Positions 11,925 to 42,024 of a stretch of DNA of 64,000 nucleotides are shown here, piece by piece. A program made the translations under genes and the position numbers. How positions within the stretch are numbered: the stretch's first letter is position 1; the number at the start of each line of letters is the position of its first letter. The notes beneath the pieces are model-generated. The model saw only the letters and a program-made list of their open reading frames with translations, searched no databases and had not been told where the DNA came from. The stretch is from Branchiostoma floridae (taxonomy: Eukaryota > Chordata > Leptocardii > Amphioxiformes > Branchiostomatidae): assembly GCF_000003815.2 (NCBI RefSeq), contig NC_049989.1, forward strand, positions 8,648,251-8,712,250, read 5' to 3'.

Positions 11925-13539
11925 TCAAGTTCTTCTAGATCTGGTCCTACTAGGAGGCCTCTGTGGTGTAGGGGCTGTCTCTACTGGCTCCTGTTTTACA
12001 TTCTCAGTACTAACTACTGGGGGCACTTCCTTTTCTGTCTCTTTTCCCTCATCTTGTTTCTGTTCTTCTTTTTTACTTCCTTTCCCTTCAGAGGTGTCAG
12101 TTTTTTTCTCAGAGTCTTTACTGGTGGATGGCTTGACCGGCGTGTCGTCGGGATCTTGCCTGCGGTGTCTCATGATGGAGGACATGATGTTGTCCATTCG
12201 TGCTACCCTACGCTGACCGCTTCTTGGGGTCGGTCTACTTCCTGTGGAGCAATTATGGGCAGCATGAACTTCAGAAAATATGTTAAAAATGATAAGCTCC
12301 TTTGCAGACCAGGAGTGCCTACCTGCCTAAGTGCCTATGAGTACGTGTCTATTTTTCGAAGAGCACTGATCTGCATATTTCAACATGAATCAGGTTCTTT
12401 ATTTACGCTTTCTGTCGGCTTCAGGCATGTGCATTGGGAGCTGCCGGCTGTGTCTGGGACAAACAGAGAGTAGCAGCTACGTCTGACAAAAATGATGTCT
12501 TTTTGATACGATGATGCTTGTATTGATGGTGTATTGACGCCGTAATGTGGCTTATGACAAAAACTAATGGTTTGGGCGAGTTGATGCAAGACAGTATGGT
12601 CTGTAAACAACATGTTTTGCCGGCTGCAGTCGTGAATTGCGTGATCTCAGTTCTGATTGCTTGATGAGACAGACGCTCCAAATTCAATCAAGGATTCAAT
12701 CTTCTTTGTACACAACTTGTTTTTGTGGTGGGATTGTGGTTTATTTGGGCTTCATGCTGTATTTAGAAACTGACTTTTCCGAAGATTTACTGAACTGTTA
12801 ACAAATTTCTACATGTAATGTCCACAGCCTTACCTGGTGTTCTCCTTGTTGGTGTGAATGTCTTGGCAGGTGTTGTCTCCATGGAAAACTCGTCAAAGTC
12901 AAATGAGGGAACAGCTGGCCTGGATAGGGAAGGTTGAGAAAATCAGAATAAATTGGCAACTTTAACAACGTACAATTTTTTGTCTGAGTGGAGTGAAGAT
13001 GTGGTGTAAACTACTGTAATAAGTGTAAAGGGCAAAAGATTTGGTGATCACATTCGGTCTTATCAAAATTATTTATCAGCAGTACCTTAAGCCAATGGCA
13101 AGACTTTTCTCACTACTTATGAACACCATCTTGAATTTGTATAAATTATGTTACATACACTGATATAGACCATAATTTTTACAAGCACGTCATATTCATG
13201 ATTGCCTTTAAATACCATCACATGAATTTCAGATTTATTTGTAAAAATAAATTATGCGAACTGATGGTACTTTTTGCTTGGTGTCTCTTCCGGTTTTTCC
13301 TCCTCTTTCTCCTCTTCCTTAGTGTCTGGTTCCTCTGGTTTGGGAGTGGGTGCCCTCCTTGGAAGACATTTCATTTGGAGCTCGATAACTCCGTCCTTTT
13401 CCAACTTCTCGTACAAAGACGCGATGTCTGCCGCCGGCGGCTCCCAGCTAACGTAGTTCTTGTGTTCGGCGTCCCAGCTCTCCGAGGCCGCCAGCTCATC
13501 GTCACTGGCCGGGATGTCGAAATCCTCGTCCTCAGACAT
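11925..13539 (-). CDS. PAGR1: PAXIP1-associated glutamate-rich protein 1 (PAGR1/PA1) homologue
   Basis: Three exons on the minus strand, 13539-13271, 12919-12834 and 12241-11925, join in phases 2 and 1 to give 223 residues (human PAGR1 is about 254). Exon 1 begins MSEDEDFD and carries the family core: SWEPP, then SLYEKLEKDGVIELQ, then CLPRRAPTPKPEEP, followed by a Glu/Lys run. Exon 2 encodes SFDFDEF and ends RRTPG, matching the FDFDDE and RRRTPG blocks of human PAGR1. Exon 3 continues with a basic RRVARMDNIMSSIMRH segment and a charged, disordered tail ending SRTRSRRT. In vertebrates the protein bridges PTIP to the MLL3/MLL4 H3K4 methyltransferase complex in the nucleus. The start is the ATG at 13539. 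The gene lies head to head with KIF22, 491 bp between start codons. Identification rests on remembered family sequence and is strong. Confidence 0.92.
12242..12833. other. PAGR1 intron 2, containing a duplicated KIF22 5' segment
   Basis: This 592-bp intron is ordinary AT-rich DNA except for 12630-12780, a diverged copy of the sequence just upstream of the KIF22 start codon, in the same orientation. Confidence 0.7.
12630..12780 (+). repeat. Local direct duplicate, copy inside PAGR1 intron 2
   Basis: It aligns with 13861-14020 over about 150 bases, sharing long blocks such as ACAGACGCTCCAAATTCAAT and GTACACAACTTGTTTTTGTG with scattered substitutions and small indels. The TGATTGG (inverted CCAAT) present in the promoter copy is missing here because of a short deletion, and the KIF22 ATG has no counterpart. 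Confidence 0.8.
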
Positions 13540-14030
13540 CACGATTTCGAGTTAAAAGCGTCGAAATATTGCTGAAATAATTTCTTATTTCTGGCTATGG
13601 GAGGGGGGCATTCACCAAACTCATTTCATTCAAACAAGCATGAATTTTAGCCTTCCGGGCTTCAATTTTCTTCAGATTACCTTCTAACGGGTATACTTGT
13701 CCCACAGAACGAATAGATCGTTATCAACTCTGCTATAAATTCTGTTTTTCGCGGAATAAACCCAGAGAACAGGATGAGGCGTCTTTAAAATCACAAAATG
13801 GCGGCAAAATTTTGCGCTTGCGTGAATGAAGACAAAATAATTCTCGCGAGATTTGAATAAGACGTGAAATTACGGGAGTTCAGTCCTGATTGCTGATTGG
13901 TCGATGAAACAGACGCTCCAAATTCAATCAAGGATTCAATCTTTTTCGTACACAACTTGTTTTTGTGGTGAGATCGTGGTTTATTTGGGCTTCATTAGCT
14001 ACTAGTATATTTAGACTTTTCAGAACAAGT
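13540..14030. promoter_or_regulatory. Shared bidirectional PAGR1-KIF22 promoter
   Basis: The 491 bp between the two divergent start codons has no TATA box in an obvious position. Visible motifs are AAAATGGCGGC at 13795-13805 (YY1-type), the palindrome TCTCGCGAGA at 13842-13851, TTTGAA at 13852-13857 (the CHR element of mitotic genes), and ATTGG at 13896-13900 (inverted CCAAT, NF-Y-type). TCTCGCGAGA and YY1 sites are common in TATA-less, often bidirectional promoters. CHR plus CCAAT is the usual arrangement for G2/M genes such as chromokinesins. Motifs are seen; their use is inferred. Confidence 0.75.
13861..14020 (+). repeat. Local direct duplicate, copy at the KIF22 promoter/5'UTR
   Basis: Partner of 12630-12780, about 1.2 kb apart. 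This copy retains the inverted CCAAT box and ends ten bases before the KIF22 ATG, so it probably contains the transcription start or 5' untranslated sequence. Confidence 0.8.
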
Positions 14031-29010
<14,980 letters not shown>

Positions 29011-29642
29011 CTTCATCCCTTCATATAGTAGAGACGAAGAAAGGACGAAGAAAAGTGAAAACTGCAAATCCTCATAGTCGTATTTTCCCCAACAAAATGT
29101 GGTTTTAAATTGTTAAAAAAAATCTACATTATTCTGAAGTTTGTATGGGTTTTAGAACCATATGGTAAAAATATGACATCTCATCAATTACTAGTAGGTT
29201 GATTTGATTTATTATGTATACATGTACATAACGTCATGGTTCCTTGGTACACATTTAGCTGTGTGACAGATTATGGATTAGCGAGTATAACAGTTTTTTT
29301 ATTAACACACATGATTTATGTGATAGAGATCAATATACAAACTGTCAAGTAGTATAAATTGACCATAAATGAGCCAAAAAAAACTCAACTGGTTTTCATT
29401 GTTTATTTCACTCTGCACTTAGTTAATGGCAAATTGGCATTGCTATGATTCTACACAAATGTGGCTGTTAGTTCATAGAAAAAGTCTATATATTTCATAC
29501 TTTGCATAAAACAGTTACATGTGGCCATAGGGTGTACTTTCTATAACATCTAAGTGCATTCAATCATATTGGTTCATTTGATGTCGACTATACTGTACTG
29601 ATGATCAGGAATAGTTATGTAACAATGTATATTACTTTGTCT

Positions 29643-29648
29643 AATAAA
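29643..29648 (+). terminator. KIF22 poly(A) signal AATAAA
   Basis: AATAAA followed by AGTG lies 633 bases after the KIF22 stop and is the first canonical signal there. Confidence 0.6.
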
Positions 29649-29649
29649 A

Positions 29650-31254
29650 GTGCTACACACAGTTATTTTCTGTGAGAGCAACATTGGGTTATTGGCAATA
29701 AGCTGATACCAAATATCCCATAACATGTACTGTACATTATAGCTAGTTACACTATTCTACCTGAACAGTATAAAACAGACTACTTCTAAATTGGAACAAT
29801 AGTTACACCACATATAATATGTCATTACTTTGACAATATCATACTTCTCGATCAAGGAGCTCATGTTCAAGGCTAAGAAGTTTTACCTCCAAAGTACATC
29901 ATTGTATTTTTATAGAATATTTACTACTAAGTACAGGATAGTATGCCAGTTTCCACATGTGAATCTTACTTTCTCATGCTCTCACTGTAGTGATATCCTA
30001 CATTCTGTGCAGTTCCATTTGTGATCATACATATACACGGGTTTTGTGGCACAATAGATACCTAGAATCTGCATTGCATAAGGAATGTCTTTTTGCAAGT
30101 ACATATGACACAGATTCCAAAACAAGAGACTTAACATTTCAAAATTTGCCTATGTCTTTGTTTTGCTATACTCTTTACTTCAATTTCTATACAGTCAATA
30201 TTGTTACCACTGTTTCTACTGTGTTCAAGAATCCCCGGGCCCCTCCCTGCATCATTTATTATCCTGTTCTTTGACCTAGCACAGTTTGTTCCACTCCAAA
30301 ATTTACAAAATTCATACAGTATTTCTGCCACTGTTCCTACTCAGCTCAAGGACACCCCCCTCCCCACATTATAAATACGTCCTTGCACCATTTATTCCGC
30401 CTTTCAGATGAAAAACATTAAAGCCCCGGCTCCCTTTCAACAAGTTGCCACTTTTGCTGTGAGCTCTCCATTCAGAATCCATCACCAAAGTGATGATGTG
30501 CCCATGTTTTCAATAGAGTGCACCCTTTGCAATGACCTTCATGGCTCTCTAGGAGCTGCTAGGAGTCAGAAGTTGGCGTCTACCACATCAATATGGAAAC
30601 TTACACCACACAAGTGCAAGGGCTAATGCTTTCTTATTCAGGCAGATGGTAAAGAAGCGACCAGAGTGCAAGTACAGAGAGAGAGCTCAGCAAAGTTGCA
30701 ATTAAGCTGATAAATTATGAGAAAAAGAGCAGACTACAAATTTTTTAACTTTCTTATTTCTTCCACCCCTCAAAATGGTTTGACCCTACAGTAAAGTGGC
30801 ATAGCAATCTATCTTTACTGAAGCATGAACAGTTGTGTTTTTAGATTGAAGCTCAAGCACATGTTGAAAATAGCTAAAATCATTGGCAGTGTTGCAGAAG
30901 AAAAGGATAGAGTTGCAGCCATGCTGGCAGTGGATGTTGAGGTTGGAGGGAAGGTCCTTAACTATACTGGCCCTGAGTCTTCTTAGCTGTTCACTGATGG
31001 ATGGTTGTTATTGTTGGCAGGTCCTTACAAGTTAACTTCCATAAGCCGCAGGTCCTTGGGTCTATCCTATGTGGCAAGACGAAAGAAAGACGAAAAACAA
31101 CACAGTCTTACTTTCAATTATACAGAAACACGCTTTGAAGTCTGGTGCATTTAAAAACAGTAGTAGATCATGTCATACTCCCTATTAAAACAGAAATATT
31201 CTAAGTGCATTTGGTAAAGGTCTAGTACATATTTAGCATTTCACATGTCCTGAG
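29650..31254. other. Intergenic DNA between the convergent KIF22 and CHEK2-like genes
   Basis: About 1.6 kb of AT-rich sequence. I see no exon and no clear repeat. Confidence 0.5.
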
Positions 31255-31260
31255 TTTATT
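31255..31260 (-). terminator. CHEK2-like poly(A) signal
   Basis: TTTATT on the plus strand reads AATAAA on the minus strand, 117 bases beyond the kinase stop codon. Confidence 0.55.
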
Positions 31261-31376
31261 TTACTCTCGAATGAATACACATAAAACTCAGGCAGTTTTA
31301 GAGCTGACAAGCAAAGAATAAAAAAATCTATCAGTTAAGTTGTAGCGCAGTGTACTATACATCTTTGTCACCCAAT

Positions 31377-34472
<3,096 letters not shown>

Positions 34473-34513
34473 CTGGAGAACAGAAAAACAAATAATCACT
34501 TAACATTACCAAG

Positions 34514-34613
34514 NNNNNNNNNNNNNNNNNNNNNNNNNNNNNNNNNNNNNNNNNNNNNNNNNNNNNNNNNNNNNNNNNNNNNNNNNNNNNNNNNNNNNNN
34601 NNNNNNNNNNNNN
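34514..34613. other. Assembly gap (100 N)
   Basis: Exactly 100 N, the usual placeholder for a gap of unknown size, 41 bases upstream of the last visible CHEK2-like exon. Contiguity across it is not proven. Confidence 0.95.
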
Positions 34614-35109
34614 TGTGCATGTACAATCTATGAACATAGAATACACACTGTATATTTTTCTAGAATCTATCATTCTCCCAATATGACAATAACTGTACAA
34701 GTATAATCAGTTCTCTTTTGATCAATTGCATGACAAAGTTGGCATTCTTCTAAGGACTTGCAATATAAGTGATAATTGATAGGGACAAAATGCAAGATGC
34801 AACAATAGCAGCAGGTGCCACCATGTGATTGCAATTAGTACTGCAGCATACACTCAGCTACGTGTGCCTTCTCATGTAACTACATGACTTGTACAGTGTA
34901 GAAGAATGTAGAGGTGGCTAGCTTCCTTGTAAATGCCCATATGTTTCGAATTAATCATTCACTAAATGTTTTTTGCTACTTGTGGATGAGTTAGATAAAA
35001 TCCAATGCATTCTTCCACAGTTATAGTGCACAATCATGTAACGTTAACAACTTTGGTTAATATTTCCTTACAATGCTTCAAAATCTATAATCTAATATCT
35101 CGAGTCCCA
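34614..35109. other. Unannotated AT-rich stretch right of the first gap
   Basis: No exon, TIR or tandem repeat is visible. Confidence 0.5.
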
Positions 35110-35112
35110 TTA

Positions 35113-35968
35113 GGCCATGTTGATTTGATTATATGGATGACATCCGCGCTCGCACCAATTTTCGACCATTTCCAAAAAAAAAAAAGTTTTCGACCACACA
35201 ATAAATTGTGCAAAACAGCTGTAAAATGAGTACAAATATTCCGTAGATGGAAAAAAGGTATCTGAAAACAGATAAGTAATGCCATAGAATGCCAAAATAA
35301 ATCTAAAGTCAAAGAATAAGATGTAAAAGAACAGAAAGAAATATATGTTGTTGGTAGGGGGAGGTACCAGTACAGAAAATTAAGGTCCAGAGTATCATTT
35401 CCAGGTCTGGACCTGAACCTGGACCTGATTGTCTGTGGAAACTTGCAATTCAATTTGGAACTGGCAATACTCAAACAATGGCAATTGGTCAATTTTGCTA
35501 CAAAGGAATCTGTTTGGTGGATTATTGGAATCCCACTGGCATTTTAAAATTCCATCTCCATGTAATAAAGACTAACTCACTGTCTCTGTACCTTTGACTG
35601 TAGAAACTTGGTACAATTGACTATATGTTGTCTTCTTGGCCCCCGGTAAGACCCCAAATGCCTGCCGACATAGTGTGTCCATTTTGTAATTGGCGATACC
35701 TGTTCCTCTGATTTTTTTCAGGTCTTTTTTTTCGGATTGGTCCAAGAGGAAAAAAATGTTTTGCACACGTATGATGTACTGGTCCCTACAGCTAACTGTT
35801 GGTATACCATACTATGTGTGTTTGGTCCTATATTCAACCTTCCTGGCCACTTTGATTTCATACTGAAGGCAACTTTTTTTTTTTGCCAAACTTTTTTTTT
35901 ATTCGCTCGCTCGCATCAGTTTTGGAGTTTCCAGAGGATGTCATCCATATAATCAAATCAACATGGCC
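35113..35968. mobile_element. PIF/Harbinger-like MITE, copy B, with probable nested insertion
   Basis: Perfect 33-bp terminal inverted repeats begin GGCCATGTTGATTTGATT and end GATGACATCC. They are flanked by TTA at 35110-35112 and 35969-35971. Inside each arm lie A-rich runs and GCTCGC or GCGAGCG motifs shared with copy A at 1463-1850. The central part (about 35362-35790) matches another repeat at 42288-42780 that lacks these ends. Removing it leaves about 400 bp, close to the 388 bp of copy A, so a second element probably inserted here. Confidence 0.8.
35362..35790. repeat. GGTCCAGGTCC-type dispersed repeat, copy 1 (nested)
   Basis: It starts GGTACCAGTACAGAAAATT, then GGTCCAG and GGACCTGAACCTGGACCTG, and continues in step with 42288-42780 through CTGTAGAAACTTGGTA, CCGGTAAG and TTGGTCCAAGAGGAAAAAA. 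Neither copy has a coding frame. Confidence 0.7.
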
Positions 35969-35971
35969 TTA

Positions 35972-38110
35972 TGTAAAAAAAAAACACCATAAAACCCTCA
36001 TACAACTTGGAGGTATTAAGAATTTTAAAAATGATATGAGACCTTCAAGTCAAACACCTGGTCGTGTGACCATCATCAGATATCCCAAAACTTGTCCCAA
36101 AACCCGCATTACTATCAATTTAGTTAGACTAATTACAAACCGCACACTGTAAGATACAGATTTGGTCATACGATACTACTCTTTCATCTGGTCAAGATGA
36201 ATCTGTTTCCTATATCAATGTATGATATGAACTAGCTGTTTCTATTTCTCATAGTTGTGAATGTATCCATCAAAGTCAGCATTTGCCCTTGGGCATGTAC
36301 AAAATGTACATGTAGTAATACCTGCAGAGATGAAGATGCTGACCCAGTTGTACTATCCAGGTTAACGTTATTTATGTCGCACTGTGAACGACATGTGGTA
36401 TGTCTGATATGACATAAATCTTTCTAAATAAAATGCTGAAATTATAACCTTTGAAGATAAAGAGCTGTACTGATGTAGAAAAGGCAAAAAGCCTCTCTCA
36501 TTCTAATGATGGATAAAAGGCTGGAAAATTGAGATTAAAACAACAGCAATGAAATGTTTATTTTCAAGGCAATGCAATCTTGTTTCATTATCTTGCTGAC
36601 CTAATAATGTGGTCTTTATATCATGTTAATAGATATTCGTAAGAGCCCTTTATATATCGCTCTGACCTGGTTACTCAAATAGTATCATTATGGTTATCAG
36701 TCACTGTAGTCAAAATCCATCAAATTTTGGCATTAGTCTACAGTATCAATATTCAAGGCAACATGTGTTAAAAGCAAAACAAACTTCTGACAACATTGAA
36801 AACTGATATTAAAGGCTTGTGGAGGAGACCCTTGTACAAGTTCATTACTAATTTTCAAACAACATTTAACATTTCAACCAAACTTAGACTACGCTTTTTT
36901 TCAAAAATCCTCTCCAAAGTCTTCCAAGTTTCTAAATGACTCCAATTTCAGTGTGTACAGCCATTCATACCACCTCAGCATCTCTCCCTGTCAGGTACAA
37001 AGCACGACTCTTCCGGGCGTTCTTCATTTTTCGTCTTTGAAGCTTTCACGTGTCAGAGTTTTACACTTTGGGAGGGCAGAGAGGCCTTGTAACAAATGCC
37101 TATGACTTTGCCAAATCTCTGCCTTATCTTATCTATATCAGAACACGAGGGACTCTACCCCTCACTCACACCTAGTCCAGCCGGCGGAAGCTTCAACCCG
37201 CATAATAGTGCTCCTTCATCACGCGGCTTTCTTCGGCAGAGAAATACGACAACTCCAATCGAAGCTGCCCATCTGTAGGCACCTCTATTCACCGCACATG
37301 ACGAATGGCAGCCTGGCATAGACAGGGTCGATCTTTCTCTCACTCTCTCTGCCTCCACGAGCAAGTCTTGCTGACTTAGAATAGATCCACATGAATTACA
37401 TGAATTCTTCACTGACTCTATCCCATCTACCACACTGTGAAAGATATTGGCATATTTCCAAGAGATAGGCCTATACTAAAAGAAAGAACAAGCAGCTTTT
37501 GCCTGAAATCTATGGAGTACACATAATGAAAATGGAAAATCTACCTTTTTCAAGGATGCTGGCTACCTCTATTGATATTTGCGGTGGTGGAATAGAAGCT
37601 TGCCAGGGGAGAAGCTTGTGATCTGTCACTTTACACTACAGAAGCTAGGATAAGCTTCAGCCCTTAGGGCCAAGTAAGGCCAGGCCTGGGGTGGCCGTGA
37701 AATGACTTTATCCTCCTTTTTCTTGGTAAAATCAATATGCAAGACCATTTGTGTCCTGCTTGTGCATGGCTTTTAAAGTAAGAAAAACTGAAATAATATT
37801 TGTCACTGCTTTACTGTATCAGATATAGGAGGCCTCAATCAAATGCCAGGGGTAGTACCTTTCTCAAAATGTATATTTACCACAGTCACTATGCTTGTAT
37901 GAAGAAGAATCTTACGTACACTTCACTCCCTTGGGGGTAAATTTACAAATCTACAAACCATGCCATATTTAAGTGGGGCTTGTTACTATGTTTTGATATG
38001 CACAAGGCACACCAGCTTGGTTATACCAGTCTAGAATCCCAAAATGGGTGTGAAAGGGCTGTATCAGTGCTGCACCCCAGTGAGTTTGAAAGCAAAATGG
38101 CACTTTCTGT
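35972..38110. other. Gene-free stretch
   Basis: AT-rich. A GC-richer island at about 37130-37430 contains several CpGs but no splice-bounded frame with known motifs. Nothing else is recognisable. Confidence 0.45.
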
Positions 38111-38120
38111 CAGGCTCTTA

Positions 38121-38251
38121 CTCACTCACTCACTCACTCACTCAGTCCCGTAGCTCAGGTGGCCGTAGGGGCGGTAAGACTGTTCACAAGTGACTTCCAC
38201 TTCTGGCGGTCATTGGCCAGTCTAGTCAGCTGGGCTGACGTCCTTCCTGTC
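38121..38251 (-). mobile_element. Short retroposon with (TGAG)n tail and target duplication
   Basis: The 131-bp insert is bounded by a direct repeat, CAGGCTCTTA, at 38111-38120 and 38252-38261, with a looser match extending further upstream (TTCTGT / TTCCTGT). One end is six CTCA units (38121-38144), which would be a (TGAG)n tail on the minus strand. The rest is GC-richer, with TAGCTCAGGTGG resembling a pol III A box on the plus strand. A SINE-like insertion is likely; the orientation is uncertain. Confidence 0.6.
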
Positions 38252-38261
38252 CAGGCTCTTA

Positions 38262-41200
38262 CAGTTACATTGTTTTATAGGTTTTTTCTTCACAGGTCTA
38301 ACTATTGGCCTCAATAGAAAATCCTCAACTGTTTCAGATATACAGTAACCCCCAAAACTGCAGTCTATATTGTCTTTCAAGAAATATATATTGTCACCCA
38401 ATTAAGATTTACCTGCATCCTTTGACAAAATAATAAAACTTTGAAGAGTTGTGATGCTATAGTTTTATAGCTATATATAAAATGAAGAGGCAAATTTGCT
38501 GAGAAAGGAAAGTCATGTGAAACATTATGACAGTCACTGACATAAAAAATCATGTGATGGGTGTAATTAGCACTTAAAAAGATAAATGTTTGGATAGCTT
38601 AAGTCTGAAAGATCAGAGGTAAACGCAGTGTCCATAATCAAAGTGATTCATTAATTGCGAAATCGAAACAAGGTGGAAAACTTATCACAAAGACTTCCTT
38701 CAACTTTTGGCACTATCAATCATTTTGGAGGTTGATTGATGTTCAAAAAAATTCTTGTTTCAAATAAAAGTAAAAAATGGAAGTGGTTAATCCAAGCACT
38801 GAGAAACCAAATTGGTGTTTCCTTAGTTAATGATTCTACTGAAGACTGCATGCTTAAAACGACAATTCTTCATTAAATTGTGACAAACAAGCGGTCTGAT
38901 GATTAATTTATCAATAGATTGGAGTCTTGATGACGACAACCTGCCATCTCCCCTGTGAGAAGTTGATTGTCTTAATGGAAAACATGCATTTCCTTGTAAT
39001 TAACACTGCTGAGATGAAAGACATAACACATAATTCCTCCAGTGATAAGAATCCCCCATTTCTTATGGAAAAATTCTAAGGACTGCCACTACTTTCAAAC
39101 TTCTGCATGTTTATTTCATTGGATAGAAAATGACTTTGTAATGCACTTTAGCTACTACAAGTCATGAAATATCTCTATTGTTTCTATGTTTGCAGTGATC
39201 CTTTCACTGCAAAATCTACATACTGCAAATATGTATTTGTTACTCTGTGTGCCCCGCCCCCATCGCTTCACTGTAATCTTAAAACAGTAAAAATACCTCT
39301 TTTACTATAGAATTAAGTCCCTGCAGATGTAATCAGATTTACAGTATCTTGTACCATTAGAAATCCATTACACAAGACTGCATCTTATCATTCATGTAAG
39401 GAATCTCGGAAGATGCAAAACATAACAAATACAATGATATCCCTAAAATTAAGAAAGTAGGTACAGCACTAATGATTTCAGCACCAAGGACAGCAATTCA
39501 ATGAAAAATCAAAGTGAGCACAAACTCAAGTTTGCCACAAGATGTAATCATAAAGATATGGATCAATGCTGAGTTGCAAAATAAAAGTTCTCTACAACCT
39601 CATTTGTTTTTTATATTTAAATCCATTTAGTGATCAAGTGATCCAAGCTTGAAAAGAACAAGACAATTAACCGTCTAATAAAAGTTTGTGCGCTTGAAAA
39701 AAATAACAAACTATAGGGCAAATTGTTCTGCAGAACAGCAAGCAGTCTACTAGACAAATAGTCTTAGTAAGTTTTTGAGACATTGCAAGATGAAATCATC
39801 AGACTTCAAGAAGTATCAGGTCCCTAAGAGTAGAAAATCACCCCACATTCAAAATCCATATGAATGCCATATTTTGACCTAAATACCCATGGATCTATGC
39901 ATGAAAAAAAGTTTCAGAAAGGTTAAAGGGCAGAGATATGTCTAAAAGTAGGAGGCGAGGTCCAGAGGTCAGGGTTAATGATTTGATAGCGAGGGCTATC
40001 TCCAACCTGGCAGTTATGGTTACTGTTATCGTGCATCTTTTATTCGTACAATGCTTTGGGACTATCTGATTCATCGCTATATCCTCATCTTGATAAAACA
40101 AGGATACAAATGTTTCTGTATTCCCAGATCAAACAAAGTCTTCAAATAATGCTGACAGTAGACATCAAACTGCCATGTTACTGATACTCTGGAGGAATCC
40201 TTTCTACTGAAGTCAGAGGAGGGTTAAGGGTGACAGGGCTGATTAAGAGGATTGTTTTATCTGGTTCTTTAAAGGTACTAAATGCAACATTAGGATCATG
40301 TTCAACATTAATCTTCTGGTAATGAATCAACACCATCTGAAAACAATATTCAGGGATTCAGAGTGAAAACATATACATATTTTTAATATTGCTGCTAAAA
40401 TCCCATATTGGGCATCTTCAATTTGCTTATCTCCTACTGTATGTGTGGTAACAATTACAGATGTAAACAAGGCAGCCCATAACAAAACAGAAAGAAACGA
40501 GAATTGTCAAAGTGGGAAATGAAATTATTCTAAAAAGAATCATCAGATTCTGGTGCTTTTGCTTACACCTTTGCTGGGAAGGATCACTTGGAAAAGTTCA
40601 GAGGGTGAAAAGACAACAATTAGGAAATGAGGTCAAAATGTTAATGAATCAACAAAATAGAACATCTTATAAGCAAAAGATGCATATGTAATTCACAAAT
40701 AGATGTGTCATATGGTAAGGCTTGTCAGTGATCTGGTACATAGTGATCTCTAGAGCAAACTACTTCTGTGGTTCAGATTCCTGATGGCTTTATTTTTACC
40801 ATTCATATAATTGTTTAGAACCATTTCTCTACCTTTACAAAAGGCTGATTACAGCATTCCAGCCATATGTAGGCAGAGAAAGACCAGACCAGGACTGTGT
40901 CATACCAAAAGATTAAGTGACATGCTGACCTAATTACAACTTCTGACTGATCTGAATAAAACTGGGACATCTACTCCATTACTTTCCTTATCAATATATT
41001 TTCTAGCCTATCAAGTATCAATGCATTTCTGCTCCAATGTCTGGCTTTCTGCATGTGTTGATGCCATCCTGAAGTATTACATCAACTCCTATAATTATGC
41101 AGTATCCTAAGACCACAACGGTTAAAAAAAGTAGAATCTAAACCATCTACTATTTACTATAGATACAATGCAGTATCAGTAATCCCCAAGATATGCACAC

Positions 41201-41924
41201 TAAAAATTTCTTGAAAAAAACTTGATGTCATCCATTTGATTTATAATGTAGTTGTTTTAGGGTGCCCTGAAGATTTGATGTGCACAAGCCAATATAAACT
41301 GTGTAGTACAGAATGTATAGTATTAAAAGTCAATTATAATTAAAAATGTTTGAGGGACAAAAGTAAGCTCGATTGGCCCTTACCTTGACATTTGAATGGT
41401 TAAACTCTCCTCATCCTGAGCATTGATATGATGCAAAAAGCTTAATCAACCTTGCTCTCCCATTGTCCTCTGAGGGTTCCCACATTATTGATCGCTTGTG
41501 AGTTTTTGTGCTGTTTAGGATGAAGTGATTGAGAAATCAGACATCTGCCCCAAAGCTAACACAATTGGTGATCAATCATGATACTAAAGGGTGATTAAGA
41601 TAGATTTACTGTCATGGCTAATTGGGACACCTGGTAATTGTGTGATATGAAGTCCCCAGATGAGGCAGTTATGCTGCTTCTAAAACTTTGGGATGGTAAT
41701 GAGGTGGGAGGGGGGCAGGGTAGGTCCTACCTGCACTAACACATTGTTAAACTCTCCCAGATTCATGCCGCTATTATGATACCTAGTCAGATTTGCGGCA
41801 ATATTTGCAGGGTTAATTGACAGAAATGTGCTTTTTAGGATTAAATGCCAGAAAATGGTTAAGAGAGTATACTCTTTTACCCCTTCGTGACTGGATGGTT
41901 TTCTTTTTTTTTTGGGGGGGGGGG
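38262..41924. other. Gene-free AT-rich stretch up to the second gap
   Basis: No exon recognised on either strand. 41400-41700 is dense in TAATT, TGATC and TGATT motifs, as seen in homeodomain-bound enhancers, but this is only a base-level impression. The contig ends in a T-run followed by a G-run. Confidence 0.45.
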
Positions 41925-42024
41925 NNNNNNNNNNNNNNNNNNNNNNNNNNNNNNNNNNNNNNNNNNNNNNNNNNNNNNNNNNNNNNNNNNNNNNNNNNNN
42001 NNNNNNNNNNNNNNNNNNNNNNNN
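41925..42024. other. Assembly gap (100 N)
   Basis: It follows directly on a homopolymer pair (T-run then G-run at about 41902-41924), which probably caused the break. Confidence 0.95.

Noticed and set aside
11802-12473. 223-codon plus-strand frame and overlapping 105-codon frame
   Set aside because: They lie antisense over PAGR1 exon 3, whose Glu/Lys-rich codons leave the opposite strand free of stops.
13198-13575. 125-codon plus-strand frame
   Set aside because: Antisense shadow of PAGR1 exon 1.
41226-41255. Possible third end of the ATGGATGACATCC MITE family
   Set aside because: Only GATGTCATCCAT matches; there is no GGCC end, TTA flank or second arm nearby.
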